From NCBI GenBank assembly GCA_028277945.1, contig JANQFH010000066.1, positions 62,001 through 126,000 on the forward strand: a stretch of DNA of 64,000 nucleotides, given 5' to 3'. Below the pieces are notes generated by a model, which did not search any database, was not told the DNA's origin, and saw only the letters and a program-made list of their open reading frames with translations. The position numbers and the translations under genes are program-made. This DNA is from Oligoflexia bacterium. Lineage in GTDB: Bacteria; Bdellovibrionota_G; JANQFH01. Below are positions 1-9,674 of the stretch, in pieces (the stretch's first letter is position 1; each line of letters starts with the position of its first letter).

Positions 1-2
1 AG

Positions 3-398
3 GGCGGCCTTACGGTTGTGGATTTGCCTGCAGCGTGGAACGACGCCTATGAAAAATACCTTGGTATTCGTCCGCGAAATGATGTCGAAGGCGTGTTGCA
101 AGATGTGCACTGGAGTCATGGTAGTATTGGCTACTTTCCCACTTATGCGCTCGGCAAGTTGATTGGTGCCCAGCTCTATGCAACTGCGAGACAGCAATTG
201 GATAATCTAGACACGGCATTTGCCCGAGGGGATTTTTCTACTCTCCTGCAATGGACACGTCAGAAGGTGCATCAGCATGCTTCGTTGAAACGGACGCGCG
301 AGATTCTCCAAGAGGCTACAGGAGAGGAGCTGACGGCCGCGCCGTTTAAACGGCATATAGCCGGCAAAGTTGCCACGTTCTATGGGGTTCAAGTTTAG
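3..398 (+). CDS. M32 family metallocarboxypeptidase (Taq type), C-terminal fragment
   Basis: The reading frame is open from the window edge, so only the last 131 residues are present and the catalytic HEXXH region lies upstream, outside the window. The fragment matches the C-terminal part of carboxypeptidase Taq-type enzymes: a run ending in DVHWSHGSIGYFPTYALG is the conserved late motif of the family, followed by the usual helical end. These zinc enzymes release C-terminal amino acids in the cytoplasm. The stop is at 396-398. I am confident of the family; activity cannot be judged from the fragment. Confidence 0.85.
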   Translation, partial: GGLTVVDLPAAWNDAYEKYLGIRPRNDVEGVLQDVHWSHGSIGYFPTYALGKLIGAQLYATARQQLDNLDTAFARGDFSTLLQWTRQKVHQHASLKRTREILQEATGEELTAAPFKRHIAGKVATFYGVQV

Positions 399-430
399 AA
401 CTCTTTGATTTAAATGGCGGAATCGCTCTC

Positions 431-459
431 TTGACCTTTTGCAGCAGTCTCAGTAGACT
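431..459 (+). promoter_or_regulatory. Probable sigma-70 promoter for the CADD-family gene
   Basis: TTGACC at 431-436 and TAGACT at 454-459 are separated by 17 bases. Transcription would start near 466, leaving a leader of about 18 bases before the ATG at 484. The prediction rests on consensus match and spacing only. Confidence 0.45.
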
Positions 460-483
460 CGGCCAGCTGGGGGTAGAAGAGCT

Positions 484-1200
484 ATGAGAACAGAGAAGAG
501 TAAAGCGGGATCACTGTCATTGCAACGGGCGTTGGATGGGACGATTGCGGCTCATGCCATGTTAGAGCATCCTTTCTACAAACTCTGGAGCGAGGGTAAA
601 CTGAGTCGTCACACCTTGGCGGAATACGCCAAGCAGTACTATGCTCAGGTGCGCGCCTTTCCTGCCTATGTGAGTGCTGTCCACTCCCACTGCGAGGAGT
701 TAGACATTCGTCGGCTACTACTAGAAAACCTCATTGAAGAAGAGCAGGGGGTGAACAACCATCCTGAACTCTGGTTACGTTTTGCTGAAGGCCTTGGTGT
801 CGGGAGAAGTGAGGTAGGTTCGGCGGAACTCCTGCCAGAGACCATAGAGTCTGTAAAGCGCATCAAAAAGCTCACCCAGAGTGAAGACTATCTAAAAGGG
901 CTGGCCGCTCTCTACGCTTATGAGTCGCAGATTCCAGAGGTTTCGCGCACCAAGCGTGAAGGCTTGAAAAAGTTTTACGATATTGACGACCGCCGTACGG
1001 TCTCTTTCTTCACCGTGCATGAGAAGGCAGATCTGGAACACCGCCAGGTCGAGCTGGATATTTTAGAGCAGCACTGTACCAGCACTGCTGCAAAGCAGGG
1101 TGTGCTGCGTGCAGCCGAGAGCGCAGCCAAGGCACTGTGGCTCTTCTTGGATGGCGTCTACGCCGCCTACGTCGACAAACGCGAGACAACAGTTCACTAA
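484..1200 (+). CDS. CADD-family self-sacrificing pABA synthase (heme-oxygenase-like dimetal oxidase)
   Basis: A 238-residue helical protein of the CADD/TenA-like heme-oxygenase-fold oxidase group. In Chlamydia trachomatis CADD makes p-aminobenzoate for folate by cleaving one of its own tyrosines, using a lysine amino group. The residues I recall for that protein all reappear here at a constant offset of five: metal ligands E86, H93, E147, H179, D183 and H186, tyrosines Y32 and Y146, and K157. This supports the same chemistry in an organism that is not obviously chlamydial. It is monocistronic between a peptidase gene and convergent thpR. A general TenA-like role is the alternative, but it would not require Y32 and K157. 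Confidence 0.8.
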   Translation: MRTEKSKAGSLSLQRALDGTIAAHAMLEHPFYKLWSEGKLSRHTLAEYAKQYYAQVRAFPAYVSAVHSHCEELDIRRLLLENLIEEEQGVNNHPELWLRFAEGLGVGRSEVGSAELLPETIESVKRIKKLTQSEDYLKGLAALYAYESQIPEVSRTKREGLKKFYDIDDRRTVSFFTVHEKADLEHRQVELDILEQHCTSTAAKQGVLRAAESAAKALWLFLDGVYAAYVDKRETTVH

Positions 1201-1208
1201 AGCCTAGC

Positions 1209-1787
1209 CTAAGGTAGGTCCATTTTTCTGAGAATCTCTGGTAGGGGTTTCTCGTTTAGGGGATAGGAGACCTCTTTACAGTGGTTGGCTCCCTTAGGAG
1301 AGAGCGTGCTGGAGTAGAGGTGGAATTCATCAACGCAGAAGCTGTCGCTCTGAAACAGACTGTGGTTTTGCAAGAACTGTCCAATCTTGGAGATAGGAGT
1401 TCCCTTCAGACGTGCTAAGGTGATGTGCGCAGAAAACTTGCGGCCTTCCGCAGGCAGGCCAAGTTTTACCAGCTCTCTTTCAATGCGGTGGTGTAGTTGC
1501 GTGAGGTTGGTGCTTGGTTTTAGTCCAACCCAGAGGATTCGTGGGTTGCCACGTGGCGGGAAGTGTCCCACACCTTGCAATGTCAGCTCAAACGGTTTCG
1601 CAGAAATATCGGCAAGTACGGAGGCGATGTCCTCAAATAACGTACCATCCACCTCACCAATAAAGCGGAGAGTGAGATGAAGCTGTTCTGCGTCGACCCA
1701 TTTAGCGCCGGGAACACCAACGCAGATCCACTCAAGTTGGCTTTTGATGGACTCGGGTAGGTCAATGGCGACAAAGAGCCGGTACAT
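1209..1787 (-). CDS. thpR: RNA 2',3'-cyclic phosphodiesterase
   Basis: A 192-residue 2H-phosphoesterase of the LigT/ThpR family, which opens 2',3'-cyclic phosphate RNA ends. Both signature tetrapeptides are present: HLTL at residues 37-40 and HITL at 121-124, giving the paired catalytic histidines. Length is normal. The gene is convergent with the CADD-family gene, eight bases apart, and divergent from the [2Fe-2S] protein gene. Substrate in vivo is not known for most members. Confidence 0.88.
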   Translation of the reverse strand: MYRLFVAIDLPESIKSQLEWICVGVPGAKWVDAEQLHLTLRFIGEVDGTLFEDIASVLADISAKPFELTLQGVGHFPPRGNPRILWVGLKPSTNLTQLHHRIERELVKLGLPAEGRKFSAHITLARLKGTPISKIGQFLQNHSLFQSDSFCVDEFHLYSSTLSPKGANHCKEVSYPLNEKPLPEILRKMDLP

Positions 1788-1890
1788 TAATATTAGTTAA
1801 GAATTTATGAGATAGTTTCTAGCAGGAGTGTGTGGTTTTGCCTATGATAAAACTTGTCGGCCAGCGTTGTTCGCGGTAGGGAGTCTAGGC

Positions 1891-2211
1891 ATGGCCAAGC
1901 CACGCAAACATGTCTTTGTCTGTATTAACGAACGGCCGCCGGATTCGCCCAAGGGCTGCTGCGCCGCACGGGGTGGCTTGGAGTTGGTGCGTCTGTTCAA
2001 AGAGCAGGTGCGTGACCGTGGTCTTATTGGCGAAATAAAGATTACCCGAGCGCGTTGCCTTGGCCCATGTGAGCAGGGAGCCAACGTTGTCGTCTATCCT
2101 GAGGGTGTTTGGTACTGTCAGGTGAAGCCGGAAGATGTCGATGAGATTTTTGCTGACCACCTTCTTGGCAACAAGCCAGTGGAGCGCCTAATGAATCCAA
2201 CGATGGTTTAG
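1891..2211 (+). CDS. Thioredoxin-like [2Fe-2S] ferredoxin
   Basis: A 106-residue soluble protein of the Shethna-type thioredoxin-like ferredoxin family. Four cluster cysteines fit the expected spacing: one in the N-terminal FVCINERPP segment, one of the adjacent pair in GCCAARGG, and the two in RCLGPCEQG. I chose the ATG at 1891 over an upstream in-frame start at 1828 because it begins the conserved domain and is preceded by GTAGGGAG. It probably carries electrons or binds a cluster for an unidentified partner. Its stop overlaps the stop of convergent phhB by four bases. Confidence 0.85.
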   Translation: MAKPRKHVFVCINERPPDSPKGCCAARGGLELVRLFKEQVRDRGLIGEIKITRARCLGPCEQGANVVVYPEGVWYCQVKPEDVDEIFADHLLGNKPVERLMNPTMV

Positions 2212-2543
2212 ATAAGTGCTTCGGTCTTGGCGGCAAAGATGAAATCGCTCTCGGTGAGGCCCTCAATTTTATGGGTCCAAATCTGTACCTTGGTGTGTCC
2301 CCAGCCGAGCTGAATCTCTGGATGATGGTTTTGCTCTACCGCCAGCTTGGCAACGCGGTTGGTAAAGTCGACCACCTCTTTGTAGCTGGAAAATTTGAAA
2401 TCTTTTTCTAAGTGGTGCTCGCCAACAAGCCTCCAGTCATGATTGAGCTGCTTGTAGAGAGACTGTAAGGCCGCACCCTTGAGTGGCGGCACGCCACCTT
2501 TGCATGCAACGCATTGTTTTACGGCTAGCGCTTCAAAACTCAT
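2208..2543 (-). CDS. phhB: 4a-hydroxytetrahydrobiopterin dehydratase (pterin-4-alpha-carbinolamine dehydratase)
   Basis: A 111-residue protein with the PCD family core HHPEIQLGWG at residues 73-82, containing the catalytic His-His-Pro. The known role is dehydration of 4a-hydroxytetrahydrobiopterin formed by aromatic amino acid hydroxylases. Many bacteria without such a hydroxylase also carry it, where it may act in folate or molybdopterin metabolism. No hydroxylase gene is visible in the window. Confidence 0.9.
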   Translation of the reverse strand: MSFEALAVKQCVACKGGVPPLKGAALQSLYKQLNHDWRLVGEHHLEKDFKFSSYKEVVDFTNRVAKLAVEQNHHPEIQLGWGHTKVQIWTHKIEGLTESDFIFAAKTEALI

Positions 2544-2647
2544 CCTTCCTTCTCTAATCTCTTCTGCAACATCCGTCTAGATTTGATTTGACCAACAATT
2601 ACATCCGTGTAGATTTAGGAGCCGCGGAGGGGAGGGAGGTAAGTTCA

Positions 2648-3577
2648 ATGATGAAAGTAGAGAGTAGACAGGCTTGGTTGGTCCACAGCCTTCACGCGGT
2701 GGCTATTGCGGCGCGGCATTTACGCAGAGTTTTTTTCCTGCTGCTGTTACTGGCCGTTTGCTTGTCGAGTCCAGGTAGGTTTGCCGTGGCCGCGGGCAGC
2801 GACGGTTTTTCCGTTAGTCGCTACGCGACGATCTTGCAGACTTATGTTGATGATGCCGGCTTAGTCGACTACCAGTCGCTTAAAGCACAACGCCAGCCCC
2901 TAGACGATTTTGTCACAGCCTTGGGTAATCTCGATCCCAAACAGTACGCCACATGGAATGATGCCGCTAAGATTGCCTTGTGGGTCAACGCCTACAATGC
3001 CATGGTGTTGAAAACCGTTATTAACCACTACCCGATTAAGAAACGCTTCACTTTTGTAGGTTACCCTTTAGGCATTCAGCACATCAAAAAGGTTTGGAAA
3101 AGAAAAAAGCACACCGTTATGGGAGAGAAATACTCTTTAGATGGCATTGAGCACGGTATTTTGCGTAAACAGTTTGATGAACCACGTATCCACATGGCGC
3201 TAGTCTGCGCGGCCAAGAGCTGTCCGCAGCTGCGCCGTGAGCCTTACATGGCAGAGAAGCTAGAGGCACAGCTCAAAGATCAGAGTGAAAGCTTTCTACG
3301 TAGTGCGACTAAAGGATTTCGCCTGGATGCGCAGAAGGGCGAGGTTTCGGTCTCGAAGATCTTCAAGTGGTTTGGTAAAGACTTTGTTAGTAAATTTGGC
3401 ACAGATCAGCTGTTCTCCCATATCGGTAGCAAAGAGAAGCGCTCGGTCTTGAACTTTGTTGGCCAACACATAGACAAGGCAAATGCTGAGAAACTTGGGC
3501 AAGGAAAGTACAGCGTGCGTTTCTTTGACTATGACTGGTCCTTGAACGATCAGAAGTCTGCCGGCGGAAAAGGCTGA
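2648..3577 (+). CDS. DUF547 domain protein, exported or membrane-anchored
   Basis: A 309-residue protein with a hydrophobic leader at about residues 28-49 ending near AVAAG, then a DUF547 domain. Family landmarks are ALWVNAYNAMVL and LVCAAKSCPQLRREPY. The start is set at ATG 2648 by the strong Shine-Dalgarno GGGAGGGAGG at 2630-2639; an in-frame upstream start at 2588 lacks one. It overlaps the TVP38 gene in a TGATG junction, so the two are translationally coupled. DUF547 function is unknown; a papain-like fold has been suggested, but I cannot confirm catalytic residues. Confidence 0.8.
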   Translation: MMKVESRQAWLVHSLHAVAIAARHLRRVFFLLLLLAVCLSSPGRFAVAAGSDGFSVSRYATILQTYVDDAGLVDYQSLKAQRQPLDDFVTALGNLDPKQYATWNDAAKIALWVNAYNAMVLKTVINHYPIKKRFTFVGYPLGIQHIKKVWKRKKHTVMGEKYSLDGIEHGILRKQFDEPRIHMALVCAAKSCPQLRREPYMAEKLEAQLKDQSESFLRSATKGFRLDAQKGEVSVSKIFKWFGKDFVSKFGTDQLFSHIGSKEKRSVLNFVGQHIDKANAEKLGQGKYSVRFFDYDWSLNDQKSAGGKG

Positions 3578-4293
3578 TGGGTTCTCGACCTATAGACAAT
3601 AAACCGGTTGCAGCGGCTAACAAAAAACGCGGCATCATCAAGCCGCTTATCCTCATCCTGGTTCTTGCTGCTCTCGTTATCCTTGGTCCGCAGCTGGGTG
3701 TGCGCCAGCTACTTGAAGATACCAAAGACTGGATCCGCGAGTTGGGTGCCTGGGGCCCTGTGGCCTTTGTTGGCATTTATATGGCGGCTACCGTGGGTAT
3801 GGCACCGGGCTGGATACTGACCGTGGCTGCAGGTGCTCTCTTTGGCGCGTTTTGGGGCGTGGTCTACACCACCTTTGGTGCCATGCTCGGTTTGACCGCG
3901 GCCTTTTTGATAGCGCGTTACTTTGCCCGTGATGCCGTAGGCGGCTGGCTCTCTAAGAGCGAGAGGTTTCGTCGTCTCGATGCCATGACTGAAGAGCACG
4001 GCTACATCATTGTGGCGATTGTGCGCTTGGTGCCGCTCTTTCCATTCAACTTTGTCAACTATGCCTTTGGCTTAACGCGTGTGCCGTTTTGGACCTACGT
4101 TGTCTGGTCTCTATGCATCTTGCCAGGAACGATTATCTATGTTGTGGGTACCGATGCCATCGTTACTGGATTGCGTGAGGGACGTGTGCCCTGGGTATTG
4201 GTGGCGGTTCTTCTAGTGATGGTAACCATTGTCACACTCTTGGTGCGCTCCGCCCGTGCAAAGTTGCAGCGTGACAAGCAGCCATCTACCTGA
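3577..4293 (+). CDS. TVP38/TMEM64 (VTT domain) membrane protein
   Basis: A 238-residue inner-membrane protein of the DedA-like VTT superfamily with about six hydrophobic segments. The conserved core includes GALFGAFWG and a later RLVPLFPFNFVNYAFG, typical of TVP38 proteins. These are thought to act in membrane lipid handling or transport; the substrate here is unknown. The start codon overlaps the DUF547 stop and the next gene, a flavoprotein, begins 16 bases downstream. Confidence 0.87.
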   Translation: MGSRPIDNKPVAAANKKRGIIKPLILILVLAALVILGPQLGVRQLLEDTKDWIRELGAWGPVAFVGIYMAATVGMAPGWILTVAAGALFGAFWGVVYTTFGAMLGLTAAFLIARYFARDAVGGWLSKSERFRRLDAMTEEHGYIIVAIVRLVPLFPFNFVNYAFGLTRVPFWTYVVWSLCILPGTIIYVVGTDAIVTGLREGRVPWVLVAVLLVMVTIVTLLVRSARAKLQRDKQPST

Positions 4294-4309
4294 ATGGAGA
4301 GTTTAGATA

Positions 4310-5851
4310 GTGCAAACAGAGGTACAGAATGGCGTGATCCATCCAGCGATTTTACCGTTGGACGAATACAATAAAGAACTTCGCAACAACGTTCATCCGC
4401 CAGAGTGGGTTAACCCAGAACCCGCAGAGTGTTACAACCTGGTGGTTATCGGCGCTGGCACTGCTGGCCTCATTACTGCCATTGGCGGTGTGGGCCTAGG
4501 TGCCAAAGTGGCACTGATCGAGAGACATCTAACCGGTGGCGATTGTCTTAACGTTGGCTGTGTGCCTTCCAAGGCGTTGATCCGTTGCGCCCGCGCTGTC
4601 CACGAAGCACGCCGTGCTAACGAATTTGGCGTCCGCCTGCAAGGCGAGGTCGAAGTAGACTTTGCCGCCATTATGCAGCGTATGCGTCGTATCCGTGCCA
4701 GCATTAGCCCGCACGACTCTGTCTGGCGTCTTCGCGATCTTGGTATCGATGTCTTTTTAGGTGAGGGTAGCTTTATCAACTCCAACACCATTGAGGTAGC
4801 AGATCACAAGCTGCGCTTCAAAAAGGCAGTGATCGCCAGTGGTGCCCGGGCCTTTACCCCGCTCATTCCCGGTCTTGCCGAGGCGGGATATTTGACCAAT
4901 GAGACGGTGTTTTCGCTCACGCGGTTACCACGAAGGCTTGCGGTCATCGGCGGTGGTCCCATAGGCTGCGAGCTCAGTCAGGCGTTTCGTCGCTTTGGTA
5001 GTGAAGTGACCATTTTGCAGTCGGGTTCCCAGTTCTTGCGACGAGAGGATCAGGATGCCGTTGAAATATTAACCGCAGCATTTGCCCGCGATGGTATTGA
5101 GGTCCGGCTTAGTACTAAAACAGAGAAAATCGTCAAGCGGGGCGAAGAGAAAGAGCTGCACATCGATGTTGCTGGCAAAAAGCAGACTTTGACGGTTGAC
5201 GAAATTCTTGTCAGTGCTGGACGTGCTCCCAACGTCGATATGCTCAATCTTGATGCTGTTGGCATTGAGTATGACATGCGTCGTGGTGTTATCGTCAACG
5301 ATTTTCTACAGACTTCCAATCCAAAGATCTACGCTGCCGGCGACATCTCACTTGCTCACAAGTTTACCCACACAGCCGATGCAGCAGCACGGGTGGTGCT
5401 GGCGAACGCACTCTTTTTAGGAAGGCGGCGGTACACCGTGTGGAATATCCCCTGGTGTACCTATACCGACCCAGAGATCGCGCACGTAGGTATGTATGAA
5501 CATGAGGCCGAAAGAAAGGGTATTGAATTTGAAACCTTGATGACACCCTTCGCCAGTGTCGATCGAGCCATTACCGAAGGAGAGACCGAGGGGTTTGTCA
5601 AAATCCACGTAAAAAAAGGTAGTGATAAAGTCCTTGGAGCGACCATCGTTGGCCGAGAAGCTGGTAGTATGATAAGCGAAATCACGGTTGCTATGGTTGG
5701 CGGTGTTGGTCTTAAGACCATCGCCAACGCCATCCACCCTTACCCTACTCAGGCAGAAGCCATCCGTAAAACTGCAGACGCCTTTAACCGTAAGCGCCTG
5801 ACTCCTTTTGTGCAGAAGCTGTTTCAAACTTGGCTGGCATGGAACCGATGA
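4310..5851 (+). CDS. MerA/Lpd-like FAD pyridine nucleotide-disulfide oxidoreductase
   Basis: A 513-residue flavoprotein, GTG start. After an extension of about 40 residues come the FAD-binding VVIGAGTAGL, the redox-active pair C79/C84 in GGDCLNVGCVPSKAL, an NAD(P)-binding VIGGGPIGCEL, the second FAD motif YAAGDI, and a C-terminal HPYPTQAEA providing the His-Glu pair. There is no N-terminal HMA domain and no C-terminal vicinal Cys pair, so it is not a classical mercuric reductase despite the similarity. The TVP38 neighbour suggests a membrane-associated redox role. It is a class I disulfide oxidoreductase of unknown substrate. Confidence 0.85.
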   Translation: MQTEVQNGVIHPAILPLDEYNKELRNNVHPPEWVNPEPAECYNLVVIGAGTAGLITAIGGVGLGAKVALIERHLTGGDCLNVGCVPSKALIRCARAVHEARRANEFGVRLQGEVEVDFAAIMQRMRRIRASISPHDSVWRLRDLGIDVFLGEGSFINSNTIEVADHKLRFKKAVIASGARAFTPLIPGLAEAGYLTNETVFSLTRLPRRLAVIGGGPIGCELSQAFRRFGSEVTILQSGSQFLRREDQDAVEILTAAFARDGIEVRLSTKTEKIVKRGEEKELHIDVAGKKQTLTVDEILVSAGRAPNVDMLNLDAVGIEYDMRRGVIVNDFLQTSNPKIYAAGDISLAHKFTHTADAAARVVLANALFLGRRRYTVWNIPWCTYTDPEIAHVGMYEHEAERKGIEFETLMTPFASVDRAITEGETEGFVKIHVKKGSDKVLGATIVGREAGSMISEITVAMVGGVGLKTIANAIHPYPTQAEAIRKTADAFNRKRLTPFVQKLFQTWLAWNR

Positions 5852-5896
5852 TGCTGTTAGGAGTGCTCTAACAAAAGATTGCAGCGAGGCAGCGGC

Positions 5897-7924
5897 ATGA
5901 AGGCAAGCCACGAAGAACAACTCGATCAGCTCTGTATCAACACCATTCGCATGCTTGCGGTTGACATGGTTGAAACAGCCAGGTCTGGTCATCCCGGCAT
6001 GCCGCTCGGGGCCGCTCCCATGGCTTATCTGCTCTGGACTCGCTGGCTGCAGCACAATCCAACCAATCCCAACTGGTTCAATCGCGATCGCTTTATCTTA
6101 TCGGCCGGCCATGGTTCAGCATTGCTCTACGCACTTCTACACCTCTGTGGTTATAACCTACCACTCGATGAGCTCAGACGTTTCCGTCAATGGGGCAGCA
6201 AAACTCCAGGGCATCCTGAGTATGGCGAAACTCCGGGTGTGGAAATGACGACCGGACCTTTAGGTCAAGGGTTCGCTACGGGAGTCGGCATGGCAATGGC
6301 TGAACGTTACCTAGCCAGCCAGTTCAACCAGGATGACTTGGCCATTATCGATCACCACACCTACGCGATTGTCTCGGATGGGGATCTTATGGAAGGCGTT
6401 GCTGCCGAGTCGGCCTCGCTTGCGGGACACCTGCGGCTCGGTAAGCTGATTTACTTCTACGATAAGAACGATATATCCATTGAGGGCAGCACAGACCTCG
6501 CCTTTACTGAAAGGGTTGATGATCGTTTCCGTAGTTATGATTGGCATGTAGAGGTTGTTGAGGATGGCAACAATCTCGCTGCCATGGACAAGGCGATCGT
6601 GGCTGCGCAAAGTGAGGCACGCCCCTCCCTCATCATCATAAAAACCCACATTGGCTACGGCAGTCCAAAACAGGATCACGCCAGCTCCCATGGTGAGATG
6701 CTCGGCAAAGAAGCGCTGCGTGCCACCCGAGCCTTTTTTGACTGGCCGCCGGATGGCGCCTTTCACCTACCAGCAGAGGCGGTAAATGCCATGCGCCAGT
6801 GTGTAACGCGTGGCCAACAGCAGGAGGCGGCATGGCAGCAGCAGCTGCAACAGTATCAACAAAAGTATCCGCAACAGGCAAAGGCGTTGTTGGCTTGGAT
6901 GCAAGGAGAGCTCCCAGAGGGGTGGCATGATGCTATACCTCGGTTTGCTGCTGTGGAAGAAGCTGGTGCTGTGAAGATGGCCACTCGTTCAGCATCTGGC
7001 AAGGTGCTTAACGCCATTGCCGGAGGGCTGCCGCAGCTCATTGGTGGTAGTGCTGACCTTGCACCGTCGACAAAGACTCTTATCAACGAAGGCGGCGATT
7101 TTTCTGCCGAACTCAACTCGGGTCGCAACCTTCACTTTGGTGTGCGCGAACACGCTATGGGGGCGGCGGTCAATGGTATGGCGCTGCACGGTGGGATCAT
7201 CCCATACGGAGCGACCTTTTTTATCTTTTCTGATTACATGCGTCCAGCAGTGCGGCTCGCTGCACTCATGAATTTGCACTCTATCTTTGTCTTTACCCAC
7301 GATAGTATTGCCGTTGGTGAAGATGGACCGACGCATCAACCTATTGAGCAGCTTGCCTCACTGCGGGCAATGCCTGGGTTGACGGTCATCCGTCCGGCCG
7401 ATGCTAATGAAACAGCAGCAGCCTGGCGGTTGGCTATCGAGAGAAAGAGACCGGTAGCTTTGGTACTGACGCGGCAAAACCTTACGGTGCTCGATGCCGA
7501 GCGTTTTGATATCTCTGGCGGCGTTACCAAGGGCGCCTATGTATTGGCCGACAGTTCCGCAAAACCAGAGATTTTGCTGCTGGCGTCTGGTTCTGAGGTC
7601 GAGTTGATCCTCAAGGTGTGGCAGCGGCTTCAGGATGAGGGTGTAGCCGCAAGGGCTGTTTCCATGCCTTGTTGGGAGATCTTTGCCGAACAACCACAGG
7701 CTTACCGTGATGAGGTTTTGCCGGTTGACGTTAAAACGCGGTTGGCGGTCGAGGCGGCAGCGCCGCTTGGTTGGCACCATTGGGTTGGCGATGCCGGTGA
7801 TGTGCTGGGCATCAATCGTTTTGGAGCTTCTGCACCGGGTGGTGAGAATATGCGCCACTTTGGCTTTGATGAGCAGAAGATTTTTCAGCGTGCTCTGGAT
7901 CTCTGCCGACGGCAAACAAGATGA
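5897..7924 (+). CDS. tkt: Transketolase
   Basis: A 675-residue thiamine-diphosphate enzyme that exchanges two-carbon units between pentose, hexose and triose phosphates. Landmarks are [14 protein letters not shown] near the N-terminus, LSAGHGS, the TPP/Mg region [10 protein letters not shown] through [10 protein letters not shown], a pyrimidine-binding [15 protein letters not shown], and the C-terminal domain. I chose ATG 5897 because the family begins right after it; an upstream in-frame TTG at 5879 adds six unlikely residues. The stop overlaps the pgi start (ATGA). It heads the sugar-phosphate part of the operon. Confidence 0.95.
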   Translation: MKASHEEQLDQLCINTIRMLAVDMVETARSGHPGMPLGAAPMAYLLWTRWLQHNPTNPNWFNRDRFILSAGHGSALLYALLHLCGYNLPLDELRRFRQWGSKTPGHPEYGETPGVEMTTGPLGQGFATGVGMAMAERYLASQFNQDDLAIIDHHTYAIVSDGDLMEGVAAESASLAGHLRLGKLIYFYDKNDISIEGSTDLAFTERVDDRFRSYDWHVEVVEDGNNLAAMDKAIVAAQSEARPSLIIIKTHIGYGSPKQDHASSHGEMLGKEALRATRAFFDWPPDGAFHLPAEAVNAMRQCVTRGQQQEAAWQQQLQQYQQKYPQQAKALLAWMQGELPEGWHDAIPRFAAVEEAGAVKMATRSASGKVLNAIAGGLPQLIGGSADLAPSTKTLINEGGDFSAELNSGRNLHFGVREHAMGAAVNGMALHGGIIPYGATFFIFSDYMRPAVRLAALMNLHSIFVFTHDSIAVGEDGPTHQPIEQLASLRAMPGLTVIRPADANETAAAWRLAIERKRPVALVLTRQNLTVLDAERFDISGGVTKGAYVLADSSAKPEILLLASGSEVELILKVWQRLQDEGVAARAVSMPCWEIFAEQPQAYRDEVLPVDVKTRLAVEAAAPLGWHHWVGDAGDVLGINRFGASAPGGENMRHFGFDEQKIFQRALDLCRRQTR

Positions 7925-9654
7925 AGAGTCGTTACAAAATCGAGCTGCAACTCGGTGACTTTGCTGCTGAGGTTGATAGACGGCTGGAGCAGTGGTGTGA
8001 AGAAAATATGTCCGTACGTCTTTGGCAAAAGGACCCGACGATTTGGGTTACGGATGCAGCGCAAGCAGCAGAGACAGCAGAGTTAGGTGACCGCCTCGGT
8101 TGGCTTGAGCTGCCCCAGATGATGGCATCCCACGTGGATGAACTGCAACAGTTTGCTGCAAAGGTTGGTGAGGATGGCTTCCGTAGTGTGGTGCTACTTG
8201 GAATGGGAGGCAGCTCGCTTGCGCCAGAGGTGTTGATGAAGGTCTTTGGTCAGCGTGACGGTTATCCTGGGCTTACCGTTTTAGACAGTACCCATGTGGA
8301 CTCAGTGCAGAGAACCTCCGACGCAGTCAACTTGGCAAAGACACTCTTTCTGGTCTCAAGCAAGTCGGGCACTACCATTGAAACCCTCTCTTTGTTTCAT
8401 TACTTTTATACAGCAGTTAGTCGGGTGAAAAAGAGTCCAGGAGAAAACTTTGTCAGCATTACCGACCCTGGCTCCAAACTCGAAGCCATGGCCAAGGAGC
8501 TTGGCATGCGCCACAACTTTTCCTCACCACCTGATGTTGGTGGTCGTTACTCAGCACTGACCTATTTTGGTTTGCTGCCGGCGGCGTTGATCGGCTTAGA
8601 TGTGGCTGAATTGTTGACGCGTGCCCAAGGGATGGCGCATCAGTGTGGCCAGGATGTCACCCCTTATGACAACCCTGGCATGGTGCTGGGTGCTGTGCTG
8701 GGCGAGCTTGCGCTGGCAGGCAAGAATAAGCTGACGCTCTTTGCCTCCCCGCAGATTGCGCCGTTTGTGGTCTGGATAGAGCAGCTCATTGCTGAGAGCA
8801 CCGGTAAGGATGGCAAAGGCATACTGCCGGTTGTAGATGAGCGAGTCGGAGAGGTTGATGAGTATGGCAGGGATCGTCTCTTTGTCTATTTGCGCCTTGA
8901 TGGCGATAATCATGTTGATTTGGATAAAACCGTCGATAAGTTAAGGGCGGCCTCTTACCCTGTGGTCACCCTACACTTAGAGGATAAGCAAGCGATTGCC
9001 GCTGAGTTCTTCCGTTTCGAAGTGGCAACCGCTCTTGCCGGTGCCATTATGGAGATCCATCCCTTCAACCAGCCTAACGTGGAAGCGGCAAAACATAATG
9101 CCAAGGCGTTGATGGGTAGCTACCAGCGGACCGGACAGCTCCCCGAAGAGTCGCCGACTCTAACTGAAGGAGACGTTGAAGTCTATGGTGGTGGTGAGAT
9201 CTCTGGCGACAGCGTCATCGAATGCTTAGAGAATTTTTTGAGTCAAGTTGAGTTAGGTGACTATCTGGCGTTGATGGCTTATCTACCGGCAAACGAAGCA
9301 ACGCATCTCTGTCTGCAACAACTTCGTTTGGTAATTCGTCAACACTACCGTTTGGCAACAACACTGGGCTACGGTCCACGCTTTCTGCATTCAACCGGCC
9401 AGCTACACAAGGGCGATGCTAATCAAGGACTGTTTGTGCAGATTACTCAGGCAACAGGTTATGATGTCAACATACCGGGGCAGAGCTACGGTTTTGCCAC
9501 ACTCATCCAGGCCCAGGCACAAGGAGACTATCAGGCACTCAAAGAAGCAGGTCGAAGGGTTTTACGTCTGCACCTGCGTAATGAACCGGGCCTGGTACTG
9601 CAAGACCTGCTGCAATCGTTTACCAATAGTTTTTTGCCAGAGAGACAACAATAG
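7921..9654 (+). CDS. pgi: Glucose-6-phosphate isomerase (PGI half of the Tal-Pgi type, stand-alone)
   Basis: A 577-residue isomerase of glucose-6-phosphate and fructose-6-phosphate. It resembles the C-terminal half of bifunctional transaldolase/PGI proteins rather than the canonical E. coli enzyme. Visible motifs are [11 protein letters not shown], the sugar-phosphate loop [11 protein letters not shown] and [14 protein letters not shown]. There is no transaldolase domain before it: the ORF begins with an ATGA overlap with tkt, followed by a short N-terminal segment and then the SIS fold. Gene order tkt-pgi-gnd-zwf-glk-pgl supports the call. Confidence 0.88.
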   Translation: MKSRYKIELQLGDFAAEVDRRLEQWCEENMSVRLWQKDPTIWVTDAAQAAETAELGDRLGWLELPQMMASHVDELQQFAAKVGEDGFRSVVLLGMGGSSLAPEVLMKVFGQRDGYPGLTVLDSTHVDSVQRTSDAVNLAKTLFLVSSKSGTTIETLSLFHYFYTAVSRVKKSPGENFVSITDPGSKLEAMAKELGMRHNFSSPPDVGGRYSALTYFGLLPAALIGLDVAELLTRAQGMAHQCGQDVTPYDNPGMVLGAVLGELALAGKNKLTLFASPQIAPFVVWIEQLIAESTGKDGKGILPVVDERVGEVDEYGRDRLFVYLRLDGDNHVDLDKTVDKLRAASYPVVTLHLEDKQAIAAEFFRFEVATALAGAIMEIHPFNQPNVEAAKHNAKALMGSYQRTGQLPEESPTLTEGDVEVYGGGEISGDSVIECLENFLSQVELGDYLALMAYLPANEATHLCLQQLRLVIRQHYRLATTLGYGPRFLHSTGQLHKGDANQGLFVQITQATGYDVNIPGQSYGFATLIQAQAQGDYQALKEAGRRVLRLHLRNEPGLVLQDLLQSFTNSFLPERQQ

Positions 9655-9674
9655 ATGAGAGAAGGAACAAGACT

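Noticed and set aside
1843-1848. TATGAT as -10 box for the [2Fe-2S] protein gene
   Set aside because: Good hexamer but no -35 match at proper distance.
4310-5851. Mercuric reductase
   Set aside because: Although MerA-like, it lacks the C-terminal vicinal cysteines and HMA domain, and no mer genes are near.
5417-6055. Antisense 212-residue open frame spanning the flavoprotein-tkt junction
   Set aside because: It lies opposite two well-conserved genes and has no recognisable domain or ribosome-binding site.
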